From the NCBI GenBank assembly GCA_050015275.1, contig JBEKBS010000001.1:1-64000 (forward strand): 64,000 bases of DNA, given 5' to 3'. Shown here in pieces: positions 1-8,550 of this stretch. Positions within the stretch are counted from its first letter, which is position 1. Every line of letters starts with the position of its first letter. Made by a program: the position numbers and the translations under genes. Below the pieces are notes generated by a model. It saw only the letters and a program-made list of their open reading frames with translations, searched no databases and was not told the DNA's origin. Source of the DNA: DATKJS01 sp050015275. GTDB taxonomy: Bacteria > Acidobacteriota > Aminicenantia > Aminicenantales > Saccharicenantaceae.

Positions 1-149
1 TCGGCTTCTTTTTTGTCAGGGCTTGTCTGCTGATCGGCTCGGAGGGCCTGCGCTTCAAGAAGAAAGGCCATGAAAACCAAAAGCGCGGCGGAGACAGCGA
101 CAAACGTGCTGCGAAGCCAAGAAGCATGTTGAAATCTTGGTTTCATCAT
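1..149 (-). CDS. Secreted or membrane-anchored protein, N-terminal part only
   Basis: The gene runs off the left edge, so only about 49 codons are visible. The start is ATGATG, preceded on the minus strand by a strong GGAGGG ribosome site. The peptide begins with basic residues (MMKPRFQHASWLRS), then has a hydrophobic stretch (TFVAVSAALLVFMAFLL) ending near an Ala-rich EAQALRA site, which is a typical export signal. The visible mature part (DQQTSPDKKEA) is polar. It lies downstream of amtB on the same strand and may share its transcript, though about 265 bases separate them. No family can be assigned. Confidence 0.6.
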   Translation of the reverse strand, partial: MMKPRFQHASWLRSTFVAVSAALLVFMAFLLEAQALRADQQTSPDKKEA

Positions 150-413
150 TGGGCCCTCCTTCAGTCCTAGGTGGTATGGTTCGCGGGGTATAAGAATTTG
201 CTTTTCCGCCCGCGGCGGCCATCCTTCCTGTCAAGCTTGGAATCGGCGTTTCCCATCGTGAAAAAGGATATCGCCGGCCTCGGATCGATGTCAATAGACG
301 CAAAAGAGAACTCGAAGGAGGCTACGCGGCCGAATCATCGTTCCGAGCGACCAAGGAATCGCCCGAAAGACGCAAGACCCCTCTCTTCCGCCTTAAAGAC
401 TCGCGGTCCAGCA
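150..413. other. Intergenic stretch downstream of amtB
   Basis: I see no convincing gene, promoter or terminator here. The only notable element is the GGAGGG ribosome site at its left end that serves the partial secreted protein. Confidence 0.5.
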
Positions 414-1628
414 TCAATCGGGAATATACGCTTCTTCCCCGTGGAGGACCGTATCCAGGCCCATGTTTTCCTCTTCGGCCGTGATTCTGACCTTCGTGAT
501 CTTATTAATGAGGAACAGCGCGACATAGGTGAATGTGAACGCATAGGCGCCAAAGCCGAATACGGCCGCGGCCTCCTTGAAGAAAAAGGAGGTTCCGCCA
601 AAGAGAAGGCCGTTGGCTCCTCCCGGGTTGACCTTCATTGTCGCGAAAACCCCGAGGAGCAGGATTCCGAGTGTCCCTCCGACCCCGTGGACCCCCCAGA
701 CATCCAGGGCATCATCCCAACCCATCTTGTTCTTCCAGGAAATCGCCGCGTAGCAGACCATCCCGGAGACAATCCCGATCAGGGCCGAGACGGGGACGGT
801 GACGTAGCCGGCGGCCGGGGTGATGGTCGCGAGGCCGGCGATGGAACCCGTCAGCAATCCCAGGAACTTGGGCTTTTTCTCGAAAATCCAGGCCATGAGC
901 AGCCAGGTGACTGCGGCGAACGAGGCGGCGGTGTCTGTGTTGAGGAAGGCCAGCGACGTGATATGGTCGACGCGGAGCTCGCTCCCGGCGTTGAACCCGT
1001 ACCACCCGAACCACAGAAGTCCAGTGCCAAGCGCAACCAGGGGAATGCTGTGGGGGCCTTTCTCGCTGACCTTACGCCGTCCGACGAAGAAGACGGCGGC
1101 CAATGCCGCCATGCCGGCTATGGCATGGACGACGATCCCTCCGGCAAAGTCCAGGACGCCCCACTTATGGAGGAACCCTCCGCCCCAGATCATATGGACG
1201 GCCGGAAAATAGACAAAGAGCAGCCAAACCGTCAGGAACACCATGTACGCCGTGAAACGGACCCGGTTGGTGAAGGCGCCCGTGATCAGGGCCGGGGTGA
1301 TGATCGCGAACATCATCTGATACGCGATAAACACGAGGAGAGGGATGTTGTTGGTGGGCGACAGAACCGCATCAGGCGTTACACCATGGAGGAAGGCCAT
1401 TCTAAGATTCCCGATGATGCCGCCGACGTCGCCGGAAAAACACATGGAGTAGCCGACCGTGAACCAGATGACCGAGGTCCAGCCCATGGACAAGAAGCTT
1501 TGGATCATGATCGCCAGCACGTTCTTGCGGCCGACAAGGCCTCCATAAAAGAACGCCAGGCCCGGAGTCATGAGCATGACCAAGCTGGTCGCCAGAAGCA
1601 TGAATCCTGTGTTGCCCGTATCGAACAT
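414..1628 (-). CDS. amtB: Ammonium transporter, Amt family
   Basis: This 404-residue inner-membrane protein has about eleven hydrophobic segments and is the usual length for the Amt/Rh family, which conducts ammonium or ammonia. The pore residues are visible: the conserved Asp and first His in DFAGGIVVHAIAG, and the second His in DVWGVHGVGG. The start at 1628 is chosen because GAGGAGG lies just upstream, and the protein then begins at the family's periplasmic N-terminus (MFDTGNTGFML). No PII gene (glnK), a frequent partner, is in view. A NarL-type two-component pair lies directly upstream on the same strand. A good promoter sits about 50 bases upstream of the start. Confidence 0.95.
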   Translation of the reverse strand: MFDTGNTGFMLLATSLVMLMTPGLAFFYGGLVGRKNVLAIMIQSFLSMGWTSVIWFTVGYSMCFSGDVGGIIGNLRMAFLHGVTPDAVLSPTNNIPLLVFIAYQMMFAIITPALITGAFTNRVRFTAYMVFLTVWLLFVYFPAVHMIWGGGFLHKWGVLDFAGGIVVHAIAGMAALAAVFFVGRRKVSEKGPHSIPLVALGTGLLWFGWYGFNAGSELRVDHITSLAFLNTDTAASFAAVTWLLMAWIFEKKPKFLGLLTGSIAGLATITPAAGYVTVPVSALIGIVSGMVCYAAISWKNKMGWDDALDVWGVHGVGGTLGILLLGVFATMKVNPGGANGLLFGGTSFFFKEAAAVFGFGAYAFTFTYVALFLINKITKVRITAEEENMGLDTVLHGEEAYIPD

Positions 1629-1679
1629 CTCAGACACCTCCTCAACAGATTCGCGTTGACGCCGAGGAAAGACACATGG

Positions 1680-1709
1680 AATATACGGCCGGGCCGGGCG
1701 GGACGACAA
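1680..1709 (-). promoter_or_regulatory. Predicted amtB promoter
   Basis: On the minus strand, TTGTCG and TATATT are separated by 18 bases. Transcription would begin near 1673, about 45 bases before the amtB start. Confidence 0.5.
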
Positions 1710-1780
1710 TCAGGGAAAATGGAAGTTGTGGCTTCGAAAAACCTGAAACCCGGGCCGGTGAAAACGGCCAGGCCGGAGGT

Positions 1781-2428
1781 TTAAAGAGAAGTGATGCCCT
1801 CCCGGATGGCATACTTGGTGAGCTCGGCGACGCTGTGGATGTCCAGCTTCTCCATGATCTGGAGCCGATAGGTTTCCACGGTCTTGACGCTGACCCCTAG
1901 GCGGCCCGCGATTTCTTTCGTGGAAAGGCCTTCGGACAGAGATTGAAGAACCTCCCGCTCTCGGGGAGTCAGGACGGAAAAGACCCCTGAGCCCGTCTTC
2001 TCAAGATGGCGGATATAGTCTTTGATCACCAGGTCGGCAATGGACTCGCTCAGGTAGCATTGCCCTTTTATCACGGTTTGGATGGCGGCGGTGAGCTCAT
2101 CGAAGGCCGATTCTTTCAACAAGTAGCCCGTCGCTCCGCTTTTGAGAGCCTCGGCGATGTAGCGGCCGTCCTTGTGCATGGAGAGGGCGATGACCTTCAC
2201 CCGTGGATTCGCCTCCAGAATCTGACGGGTGGCATCGATGCCATTCAGCCCGGGCAAGGAGATGTCCATGATGACGAGGTCGGGAGAGAGAGCCGCGGCC
2301 AAGCGGACTGCGGACAGCCCATCGGAGGCTTGTCCGATCACTCGAAGGGCGTTGTTTTTTTCGAGAAGGCTGCGCAGACCGTCCACGATGATTTTATGAT
2401 CGTCAGCGATCAGGATCCGGACGATCAC
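1781..2428 (-). CDS. NarL/FixJ-family response regulator
   Basis: A 215-residue DNA-binding response regulator. The receiver domain (residues 1-120) has the acidic pair in IADDH and the phospho-acceptor Asp in VIMDISLPG. The C-terminal LuxR-type helix-turn-helix starts at LTPREREVLQSLSEG and contains STKEIAGRLGVSVKTVETYR. It starts with GTG and overlaps the stop of the upstream kinase gene as GTGA, so the pair is translationally coupled. Because amtB follows on the same strand, nitrogen or redox control of amtB is a reasonable guess, but no binding site was identified. Confidence 0.92.
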   Translation of the reverse strand: MIVRILIADDHKIIVDGLRSLLEKNNALRVIGQASDGLSAVRLAAALSPDLVIMDISLPGLNGIDATRQILEANPRVKVIALSMHKDGRYIAEALKSGATGYLLKESAFDELTAAIQTVIKGQCYLSESIADLVIKDYIRHLEKTGSGVFSVLTPREREVLQSLSEGLSTKEIAGRLGVSVKTVETYRLQIMEKLDIHSVAELTKYAIREGITSL

Positions 2429-3687
2429 GGCGCTCCTCCAGTCCCGGCACTTCCGGCAAGAGGCACGTCCAGGGTGAACGCGGCCCCCCGGCCCGGTGAA
2501 GAAGAAACTCCGAGGGCGCCGCCCAGAGCTCTTAGACGCTCCCTGATGCTGAATAATCCAAAGCCTCCGTAATCATCCATCGACGCCCCTGCGCGGGAGA
2601 CGTCGAAACCCTCGCCGTCGTCCCGGACCTCGACCCTGAGGGCCGCCGGCAGCCGGGCGAGGTGGACCCGGACCGATGAGGCCCGGGAATGCTTGGCGGC
2701 GTTCAAGAGGAGCTCCTGGACCGAACGGAATACGGTGATCTGGACGTTGTCCGGAATGAGCGGCCCGGCTCCTTCGGATGTCATCTCCGCCCGGAGCCCG
2801 TGCTTTTTTTGGAACTGCCGGCAGAGCCACTCCAGGGCCGGTTCCAGGCCCAGATCATAGAGCACGGGAGGGCTGATTTCGAAGGTCAGGGTTCGGGTGC
2901 TCTGGATGGTCTGGTCCAAGAGTGCGAGAGTATCTTCAATGTCCTTTTCCATGCCGCTGAACATGGCACTGCTCTGTATCTGCCGGAGGCGGGTCCGGAC
3001 GACGGCCAACGCCTGGCCGATATGATCGTGAAGGTCGGAGGCGATGGCCCGGCGTTCGCGTTCTTCCGCTAGAGTCAGTTCCGTCGCTAGCCGCCTGAGC
3101 TGGGCTTGGGAACGCCTGATCGCCTCCTCCGCCCTCAAACGCTCGGAAATCTCGTCCCGAAGGGTCTGGTTCATCCGCTCGAGGTCGGCGGTTCGGTCCC
3201 GGACTTGACATTCTAGATTTCTGTAGGCGTTCTTGGCCTTTTCCTCGGCCGCTTGGCGCTCGAAATAAGATGCCAGCATTTGGGCCAGTGATTGAATGAG
3301 CGCCCGCTCCTCCTTCAGAAAAGGTCCTTCGAAAATCTCCGGTCTGGCCTCAAGGTAAACGACCTCGATCAGGCCCTCGGCTCCTTCACCCGCGGAGAAC
3401 GCGGCAGTTTGCGACCAGGAGGTTCGGCGGAACTTGGGCGTTTCCGCTTCGACGGCGCCTAGGCTGATCTTGGCGGCGGTAATTTCCGGATACTGCCAGG
3501 CCGGGGGCAGGAGGTCGACAATCTCCCTCAAGATCATCGCCGGCGTTCTTCCGGCGTGCTCGAGGACGCGGGCCGCTCCGTGGAGCGCGGTCAATTCTTT
3601 GACACGCTCTTTGAGCGCCCAGACGACTTTGGCTTTTTCCGTGGCGTTCTTATCAAAAGGATTCGGAGGGTCTAGCAGAGAGGACAT
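2425..3687 (-). CDS. NarX/DegS-type sensor histidine kinase
   Basis: A cytoplasmic kinase of about 420 residues with no membrane segment. Residues 1-150 look like a GAF-type sensory region, followed by a coiled coil. The HisKA_3 dimerisation box (EERERRAIASDLHDHIGQAL) carries the phospho-acceptor His, and a HATPase domain ends the protein (N box VQELLLNAAKHSRA; G box VRDDGEGFD). The first in-frame ATG is at 3699, but it overlaps a predicted -10 box. The next ATG, at 3687, lies about four bases after the expected transcription start and is preferred here. It signals to the response regulator encoded just downstream. Confidence 0.88.
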   Translation of the reverse strand: MSSLLDPPNPFDKNATEKAKVVWALKERVKELTALHGAARVLEHAGRTPAMILREIVDLLPPAWQYPEITAAKISLGAVEAETPKFRRTSWSQTAAFSAGEGAEGLIEVVYLEARPEIFEGPFLKEERALIQSLAQMLASYFERQAAEEKAKNAYRNLECQVRDRTADLERMNQTLRDEISERLRAEEAIRRSQAQLRRLATELTLAEERERRAIASDLHDHIGQALAVVRTRLRQIQSSAMFSGMEKDIEDTLALLDQTIQSTRTLTFEISPPVLYDLGLEPALEWLCRQFQKKHGLRAEMTSEGAGPLIPDNVQITVFRSVQELLLNAAKHSRASSVRVHLARLPAALRVEVRDDGEGFDVSRAGASMDDYGGFGLFSIRERLRALGGALGVSSSPGRGAAFTLDVPLAGSAGTGGAP

Positions 3688-3697
3688 AACCGGATTC

Positions 3698-3726
3698 ATT
3701 GTATGTTAGGGCGTCAGGAATATCAA
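3698..3726 (-). promoter_or_regulatory. Predicted promoter of the NarX/NarL-type pair
   Basis: TTGATA and TACAAT are separated by exactly 17 bases on the minus strand. The -10 box overlaps the first possible ATG (3699), so the real start is probably the ATG at 3687 on a nearly leaderless transcript. Confidence 0.55.
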
Positions 3727-3791
3727 TATGATGAACCCGTGAGGTGCTCCCCTGGTTTGGTCCTGTTTTGGGGATGATGTCCAAATAATCG

Positions 3792-3821
3792 TTGACAAGT
3801 TTTCCGCGTATTCAGTAAGTT
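3792..3821 (+). promoter_or_regulatory. Predicted promoter of the NuoEFG-Nfn operon
   Basis: A perfect -35 box (TTGACA) is followed after 18 bases by a weaker TAAGTT. It lies about 100 bases upstream of the first gene of the operon. Confidence 0.45.
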
Positions 3822-3922
3822 ATGTCATGAATGACGGAGAAAAGGGAAACGGCGGAGACCGGCCGGACGGGACCCCTTGGTTTTGTCCGCCCTCCCTTTG
3901 CTCTTTTCATTAGGAGTCTGAG

Positions 3923-4399
3923 GTGACATCGGAGTCGACCGCCGTAGAACTCGTGGTCGCCAAGTACCATCGTCAGAAGCGGGCCCTGATTCCGATCCTG
4001 CAGGACGTCCAGGACGCGTGCCAGTGGCTCTCGTCCGAGACGCTTGCCGAGGTGGCGCGGGAGCTCGACCTCCCGGTCGCGCACGTCTGGAGCGTTGCCA
4101 CCTTCTACAAATCGTTCAGCCTGGAACCGCGCGGGCGGCATCGCTGCACGGTCTGCATGGGGACGGCCTGCCATGTCCGGGGGGGAGCGGCGGTCCTGGA
4201 GCACTTCGAGCGCAAGCTCGGGATCCAGGCCGGAGAAACGTCGGCCGACAAGGAATATACCCTGGAGCGGGTCAACTGCCTGGGCGCTTGCGCGCTGGCG
4301 CCTCTCGCCGTCGTCGACGGCACGTACTATGGACAGATGACCGAGATCAAGGCCGACAAGATCCTGGAAACTTTGAGGGACGGGAAGGAAGAGGCCTAA
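3923..4399 (+). CDS. NuoE/HydC-like [2Fe-2S] thioredoxin-fold subunit
   Basis: A 158-residue subunit with an N-terminal helical region and a thioredoxin-like ferredoxin domain. The cluster ligands are seen as CMGTAC and CLGAC, the usual C-x4-C and C-x3-C pattern of NuoE, HydC and HndA. In such complexes the cluster sits beside the FMN of the NuoF-like subunit. The start is GTG with AGGAG about seven bases upstream. It is the first gene of five, all on the plus strand and closely spaced. The fuller five-cluster NuoF partner that follows points to the bifurcating (HydABC/Bfu-type) branch rather than complex I. Confidence 0.92.
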   Translation: MTSESTAVELVVAKYHRQKRALIPILQDVQDACQWLSSETLAEVARELDLPVAHVWSVATFYKSFSLEPRGRHRCTVCMGTACHVRGGAAVLEHFERKLGIQAGETSADKEYTLERVNCLGACALAPLAVVDGTYYGQMTEIKADKILETLRDGKEEA

Positions 4400-4408
4400 G
4401 GAAAGCCC

Positions 4409-6262
4409 GTGGAACACTATCGGACTCACCTTCTTGTCTGCGCCGGGACCGGGTGCGTTTCCTGCGGGGCCTTCAAGCTCAAAGAGGCCCTGGAGAAGGA
4501 GGTCGCGCGGCAAAAGCTCCAGGATGAAGTCCTCGTCGTCACGACGGGGTGCAACGGGTTCTGCGAGAGAGGGCCGATCCTCATGGTCCATCCGGACGGT
4601 GTTTTCTACCAACGCCTGAAGGTGGAGGACGTGCCCTACCTCGTCGAAGAGCACCTGATCAAGGGACGTCCGGTCGAAAAGTTCATGTACGTCCCGCCGG
4701 CAAAAAGAACCCCCGTCCCCAAGATGGCGGACATCGAGTTTTTCAAGCATCAGAGACTCATCGTCCTCCGCAACCGGGGACGAATCGACCCTGAGAAAAT
4801 CGAGGAATACATCGCCTACGACGGCTACGAGGCCATGGCCAAGGCCTTGACCGCGATGACCCCGGCCGAGATCATCGCCGAGGTCACGGCCGCCGGGCTC
4901 CGCGGCCGCGGCGGCGCTGGCTTCCCCACTGGCAAGAAATGGGCTCTCTGCCAGCAGGCGGAGGCGACGCCGAAATACCTGATCTGCAACGGCGACGAGG
5001 GCGACCCGGGCGCTTTCATGGACCGGTCGGTCCTCGAGGCCGACCCGCACGCGATCATCGAAGGGATGGTCATCGGGGCCAGGGCGATCGGGGCGGACAA
5101 GGGCTTCGTCTACATCCGTGACGAATACCCCCTGGCGGTCAAGCGGATGGGCATCGCCATCCAGCAGGCGAAGGACTACGGCCTGCTCGGAGAGGACATC
5201 CTCGGAACGGGATTCAGCTTCGACCTCGAGATCGTCCGGGGCGCCGGAGCTTTCGTCTCCGGCGAAGAAACCGCCCTCATCGCCTCGATCGAGGGACAGC
5301 GCGCCTATCCGCGGCAGAGGCCGCCCTACCCTGCCCAGCACGGCCTGTGGGGCAAGCCGACCGTGATCAACAACGTCGAGACCTGGGCCAACGTCCCATC
5401 CATCATCCGCCGCGGCGCCGCTTGGTTCTCCGGCATGGGGACCATGACGAGCAAGGGGACAAAGATCTTCTCGCTCGTCGGCAAGATCAACAACACCGGG
5501 CTCGTCGAGGTGCCGATGGGCATCCATCTGCGCGATATCATCTACGGTATCGGCGGAGGGATCCCCGGCGGCCGAGACTTCAAGGCGATCCAGATCGGCG
5601 GCCCTTCCGGGGGCTGTATCCCCAAGGAACTCCTGGACCTGCCGGTCGATTACGAGAGCCTGACCAAGGCCGGAGCCATGATGGGCTCGGGTGGCATGAT
5701 CGTCATGGACGAGGACACCTGCATGGTGGACATCGCCCTCTACTTTCTGCGTTTCACCCAGGAAGAATCCTGCGGGAAATGTGCCCCTTGCCGGATCGGC
5801 ACACGCCAGATGGCCGGGATCCTAGCCCGCATCGTCGCCGGCGAGGGCAGCGACGAGGACCTGAAGCGGCTCGAGGAGCTGGCCCTGACCGTCAAGCAGG
5901 GGTCGCTCTGCGGCCTCGGCCAGACGGCTCCCAACCCCGTCCTGTCCACGTTGCGGTATTTCCGGGACGAGTACCAGGCGCACATCACCGACCACAGCTG
6001 CCCCGCCCTCGTTTGCAAGAGCCTGATCACGTACTTCATCGAGCCCGAGAAATGCGTCGGCTGCCTCCTCTGCCTCAAGAATTGCCCGACCAAAGCCATC
6101 TCCGGCGAACTCAAGAAGGTCCATGTCATCGACCAGGCCCTTTGCATCAAGTGCGGGGCCTGTTTCAACGTCTGCCCGAAGAAGGTCCGGGCCGTCTCGA
6201 AATACACGGGAGCGAAGGGGCGCGCGCTCGCCGGCCGGGCTGAGCAACCCGTGAAGCCATGA
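4409..6262 (+). CDS. NuoF/HydB-like NADH-binding flavoprotein with extra ferredoxin domains
   Basis: A 617-residue NAD(H)/FMN subunit. Residues 1-95 form a thioredoxin-like domain with Cys at VCAGTGCVSCG and CNGFC. The FMN/NADH core follows (GLRGRGGAGFPTGKKW; CNGDEGDPGAFMDRS). The [4Fe-4S] binding motif is ESCGKCAPCRIGT with a later SLCGLGQ. A C-terminal two-cluster ferredoxin closes the protein (CVGCLLCLKNCPTKA; CIKCGACFNVCPKK). This architecture, with N-terminal and C-terminal additions, is that of the electron-bifurcating HydB/BfuB family, unlike the shorter HoxF of the second operon here. The start is GTG. It overlaps the next gene by four bases. Confidence 0.93.
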   Translation: MEHYRTHLLVCAGTGCVSCGAFKLKEALEKEVARQKLQDEVLVVTTGCNGFCERGPILMVHPDGVFYQRLKVEDVPYLVEEHLIKGRPVEKFMYVPPAKRTPVPKMADIEFFKHQRLIVLRNRGRIDPEKIEEYIAYDGYEAMAKALTAMTPAEIIAEVTAAGLRGRGGAGFPTGKKWALCQQAEATPKYLICNGDEGDPGAFMDRSVLEADPHAIIEGMVIGARAIGADKGFVYIRDEYPLAVKRMGIAIQQAKDYGLLGEDILGTGFSFDLEIVRGAGAFVSGEETALIASIEGQRAYPRQRPPYPAQHGLWGKPTVINNVETWANVPSIIRRGAAWFSGMGTMTSKGTKIFSLVGKINNTGLVEVPMGIHLRDIIYGIGGGIPGGRDFKAIQIGGPSGGCIPKELLDLPVDYESLTKAGAMMGSGGMIVMDEDTCMVDIALYFLRFTQEESCGKCAPCRIGTRQMAGILARIVAGEGSDEDLKRLEELALTVKQGSLCGLGQTAPNPVLSTLRYFRDEYQAHITDHSCPALVCKSLITYFIEPEKCVGCLLCLKNCPTKAISGELKKVHVIDQALCIKCGACFNVCPKKVRAVSKYTGAKGRALAGRAEQPVKP

Positions 6263-8550
6263 ACATCACCATCGACGGCCGGACGATTGCCTTCGAGGGG
6301 CGGCCCATGATCCTCGAGCTCGCCAGGGCCAACGGGATCGACATCCCTTCGCTCTGCGACCATCCCCTGCTCGAACCGTACGCCGCCTGCCGCCTCTGTC
6401 TGGTCGAGGTCAAAGGCCGCAGGGGCTATGTCCCGGCATGCAGCACGACCGCCGAGGAGGGCCTTGAGGTCCGGACAGAAACACCGGAACTCAGGGCCCT
6501 GCGGCGGGGGATCCTCGAGCTCATCCTGGCCGAACACCCCAACGCCTGCCTCATCTGCGCCGAAAAAAAATCCTGCGACGAATACAAGTCGACGATCCGG
6601 AAGGCGGGGGAAGTTACGGGCTGCGTCCTCTGTCTGGCCAACGGGCACTGTGAGCTGCAACGCGCCGTCGAGGCCGTGGGCATCGACCGCGTCCATTTCC
6701 CCTCCGCCCGGCGCGAGGGAGAAGTCCGCCGCGACGACCCCTTCATCGACCGGGACAACAGCCTCTGCATCCTCTGCGGCCGGTGCGTCCGGGTCTGCCG
6801 CGAGGTGAGAGGGGCGACGGTCCTGACCTTCGTCTCCCGCGGCTCCGAAACCGTCGTTGACACGGCCATGAACCGGCGTCTCGTCGAATCGGGCTGCCGC
6901 TTCTGTGGCGCCTGCGTCGACGTCTGTCCCACCGGCTCGCTCTCCGAGCGGGCCGTGCGTTATGAACGTCTGCCCGATACGGAAAATCCGGCCCTCTGCC
7001 CGTTCTGCGGGCAGGGCTGTGGGCTGAGGATCGGACTCAGGGACGGCCGGATCATCGGCTCCGTTCCCGACCCGGACGGCTCCGTGAATGCCGGCCAGGC
7101 CTGCGTCAAGGGACGGTTCCTCGTGAGAAGCGCCGTGGACCATCCGCGCCGCCTTCTCCGGCCGATGGTCCGCAGGGACGGCCGGCTCGAGGAAACCAGC
7201 TGGGAGGAGGCGTTGGCCGCCGCTGCCGGGCGGCTGGCGGACATCCCGGCCGGGAAGTCCGCCGTGGCCATGTCCGCGCAGAGCTCCTGCGAGGACCTCT
7301 TCGTCCTCCAGAAGTTCGCCGCGGAAATCCTCGGCGCGGGCGCATTCACGGCCTCCTGGAACCGCTCGGTTTCCGCCAGGCTTCGCGGTCTCGGCGGAGC
7401 GGCACGGCGGGCGATCCCCATGAACTTCCGGCTGACCGATCTCGGCGGGGCGGGCGCTGTCGTGAACTTCGGCGAGGACTTGCCCTTCACCCAGCCGATC
7501 GCGGGCGTTGAGGTCAACCGGGCCGTCTTGCACGGGGCATCACTCGTGAACGTCGCCCTCGAAGGCGCCCGGCCCGGCGGCCGGGCCTCCGTCGAGGTTG
7601 ACGTCCCATCGGGAGAAGAGACGAGATTCCTTTCGGTCCTGGCCGCGCTCGTTCTGAAGCGCCGCGGGCAGGCCTCCATCAAGGGCACGGGAAGCTTGAA
7701 GTTCAAGGCCGGCCTGAAGGCCTTCGATCCGGCCGCGGCGCGCGCCGCACTCAAGATCTCCGAAGAAAAACTCGCTGCGATCGCCCGCGCGCTCGAAACG
7801 CCCGGACCGGTCTTTTTCCTCCTCGGACCAGCCTTTCTCAAAACGGCCGGCGGGCGGAGCGGGCTGGCCGCCTTCTGGAACCTGGCCATCCTCACGGGCG
7901 GCCGAGTCGTTCCGCTCGACACCGAAGCCAACGTCCGCGGGGGACTTGAAATCTCCGCCGGTTTCCCATCGAAAGCCGCCACGGCCGAGTCCCTGGCCGC
8001 GGCCGCCACCGGGCGCGAGATCCGGGCCTTGTACATCGCGGGACCTTTCCCCAGGCTCGAGCCGGGCGCGGCGGAGCTCGTCATCTTCCAGGGCAGCTAC
8101 CTGGACGAGAGCGCCGCCTCCGCGGACATCCTTCTTCCCGAGACGACCTCCTTCGAATCGGAGGGGATTTTTGTCAACATCGAAGGCCGCGCCCAGCTCT
8201 CTCGGGAGGCCGTCAAGCCGCGGGGTGACGCCAGGCCCGGATGGCTGATCCTGGGCGAGCTGGCCGTGAAGATGGGCCGGACAGAGTTCGCCACCTCCTC
8301 GGCCGCCGGCATCCGGCAGGACATCGCCCGCTCCGTTCCCGCTCTTGGCGGGCTGGCGGGGGACGCCGTCGCTCCGGAAGGCGTCTTCCTGGCCGAGGAG
8401 GAGCCGAAGGCGGCCGGATTCATCGTCGGCCGCGAAACGGCCCCCGAACCGGGCGCGGCGGCGCTCGGGGCGCCGAGGGACCCGGACGATTATAAGGGCC
8501 TGAACCTGGTCCGCGAGACGAAGAGCCTGAGGCTCGTGCGAGGACGATGA
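6259..8550 (+). CDS. NuoG/formate-dehydrogenase-like iron-sulfur subunit
   Basis: A 763-residue subunit. In order it shows a plant-type [2Fe-2S] domain (ACRLCLVEVKG), a Cys-rich segment (HPNACLICAEKKSC, then CVLCLANGHCELQ), two [4Fe-4S] motifs (CILCGRCVRVCREV; CRFCGACVDVCPTG), the N-terminal cluster of the molybdopterin oxidoreductase family (CPFCGQGCGLRIG), and a molybdopterin-oxidoreductase fold. I find no Cys or Sec in the position expected for formate dehydrogenase, and no dinucleotide-binding signature that I trust, so the fold may be structural as in NuoG. There is no H-cluster motif. It probably wires the NuoEF-like module to the downstream Nfn-like proteins (inference). Confidence 0.85.
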   Translation: MNITIDGRTIAFEGRPMILELARANGIDIPSLCDHPLLEPYAACRLCLVEVKGRRGYVPACSTTAEEGLEVRTETPELRALRRGILELILAEHPNACLICAEKKSCDEYKSTIRKAGEVTGCVLCLANGHCELQRAVEAVGIDRVHFPSARREGEVRRDDPFIDRDNSLCILCGRCVRVCREVRGATVLTFVSRGSETVVDTAMNRRLVESGCRFCGACVDVCPTGSLSERAVRYERLPDTENPALCPFCGQGCGLRIGLRDGRIIGSVPDPDGSVNAGQACVKGRFLVRSAVDHPRRLLRPMVRRDGRLEETSWEEALAAAAGRLADIPAGKSAVAMSAQSSCEDLFVLQKFAAEILGAGAFTASWNRSVSARLRGLGGAARRAIPMNFRLTDLGGAGAVVNFGEDLPFTQPIAGVEVNRAVLHGASLVNVALEGARPGGRASVEVDVPSGEETRFLSVLAALVLKRRGQASIKGTGSLKFKAGLKAFDPAAARAALKISEEKLAAIARALETPGPVFFLLGPAFLKTAGGRSGLAAFWNLAILTGGRVVPLDTEANVRGGLEISAGFPSKAATAESLAAAATGREIRALYIAGPFPRLEPGAAELVIFQGSYLDESAASADILLPETTSFESEGIFVNIEGRAQLSREAVKPRGDARPGWLILGELAVKMGRTEFATSSAAGIRQDIARSVPALGGLAGDAVAPEGVFLAEEEPKAAGFIVGRETAPEPGAAALGAPRDPDDYKGLNLVRETKSLRLVRGR

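Noticed and set aside
171..1784. Very long open frames antisense to amtB and to many other genes
   Set aside because: They have the biased composition (Arg, Gly, Asp, Pro) of frames opposite GC-rich genes, no ribosome sites and no domains, while the opposite strand encodes well-known proteins.
6259..8550. Catalytic [FeFe] hydrogenase subunit HydA in the first operon
   Set aside because: No H-cluster loop (TSCCP, MPCxxK or CxxxC motif) exists; the C-terminal half is a molybdopterin-oxidoreductase fold.
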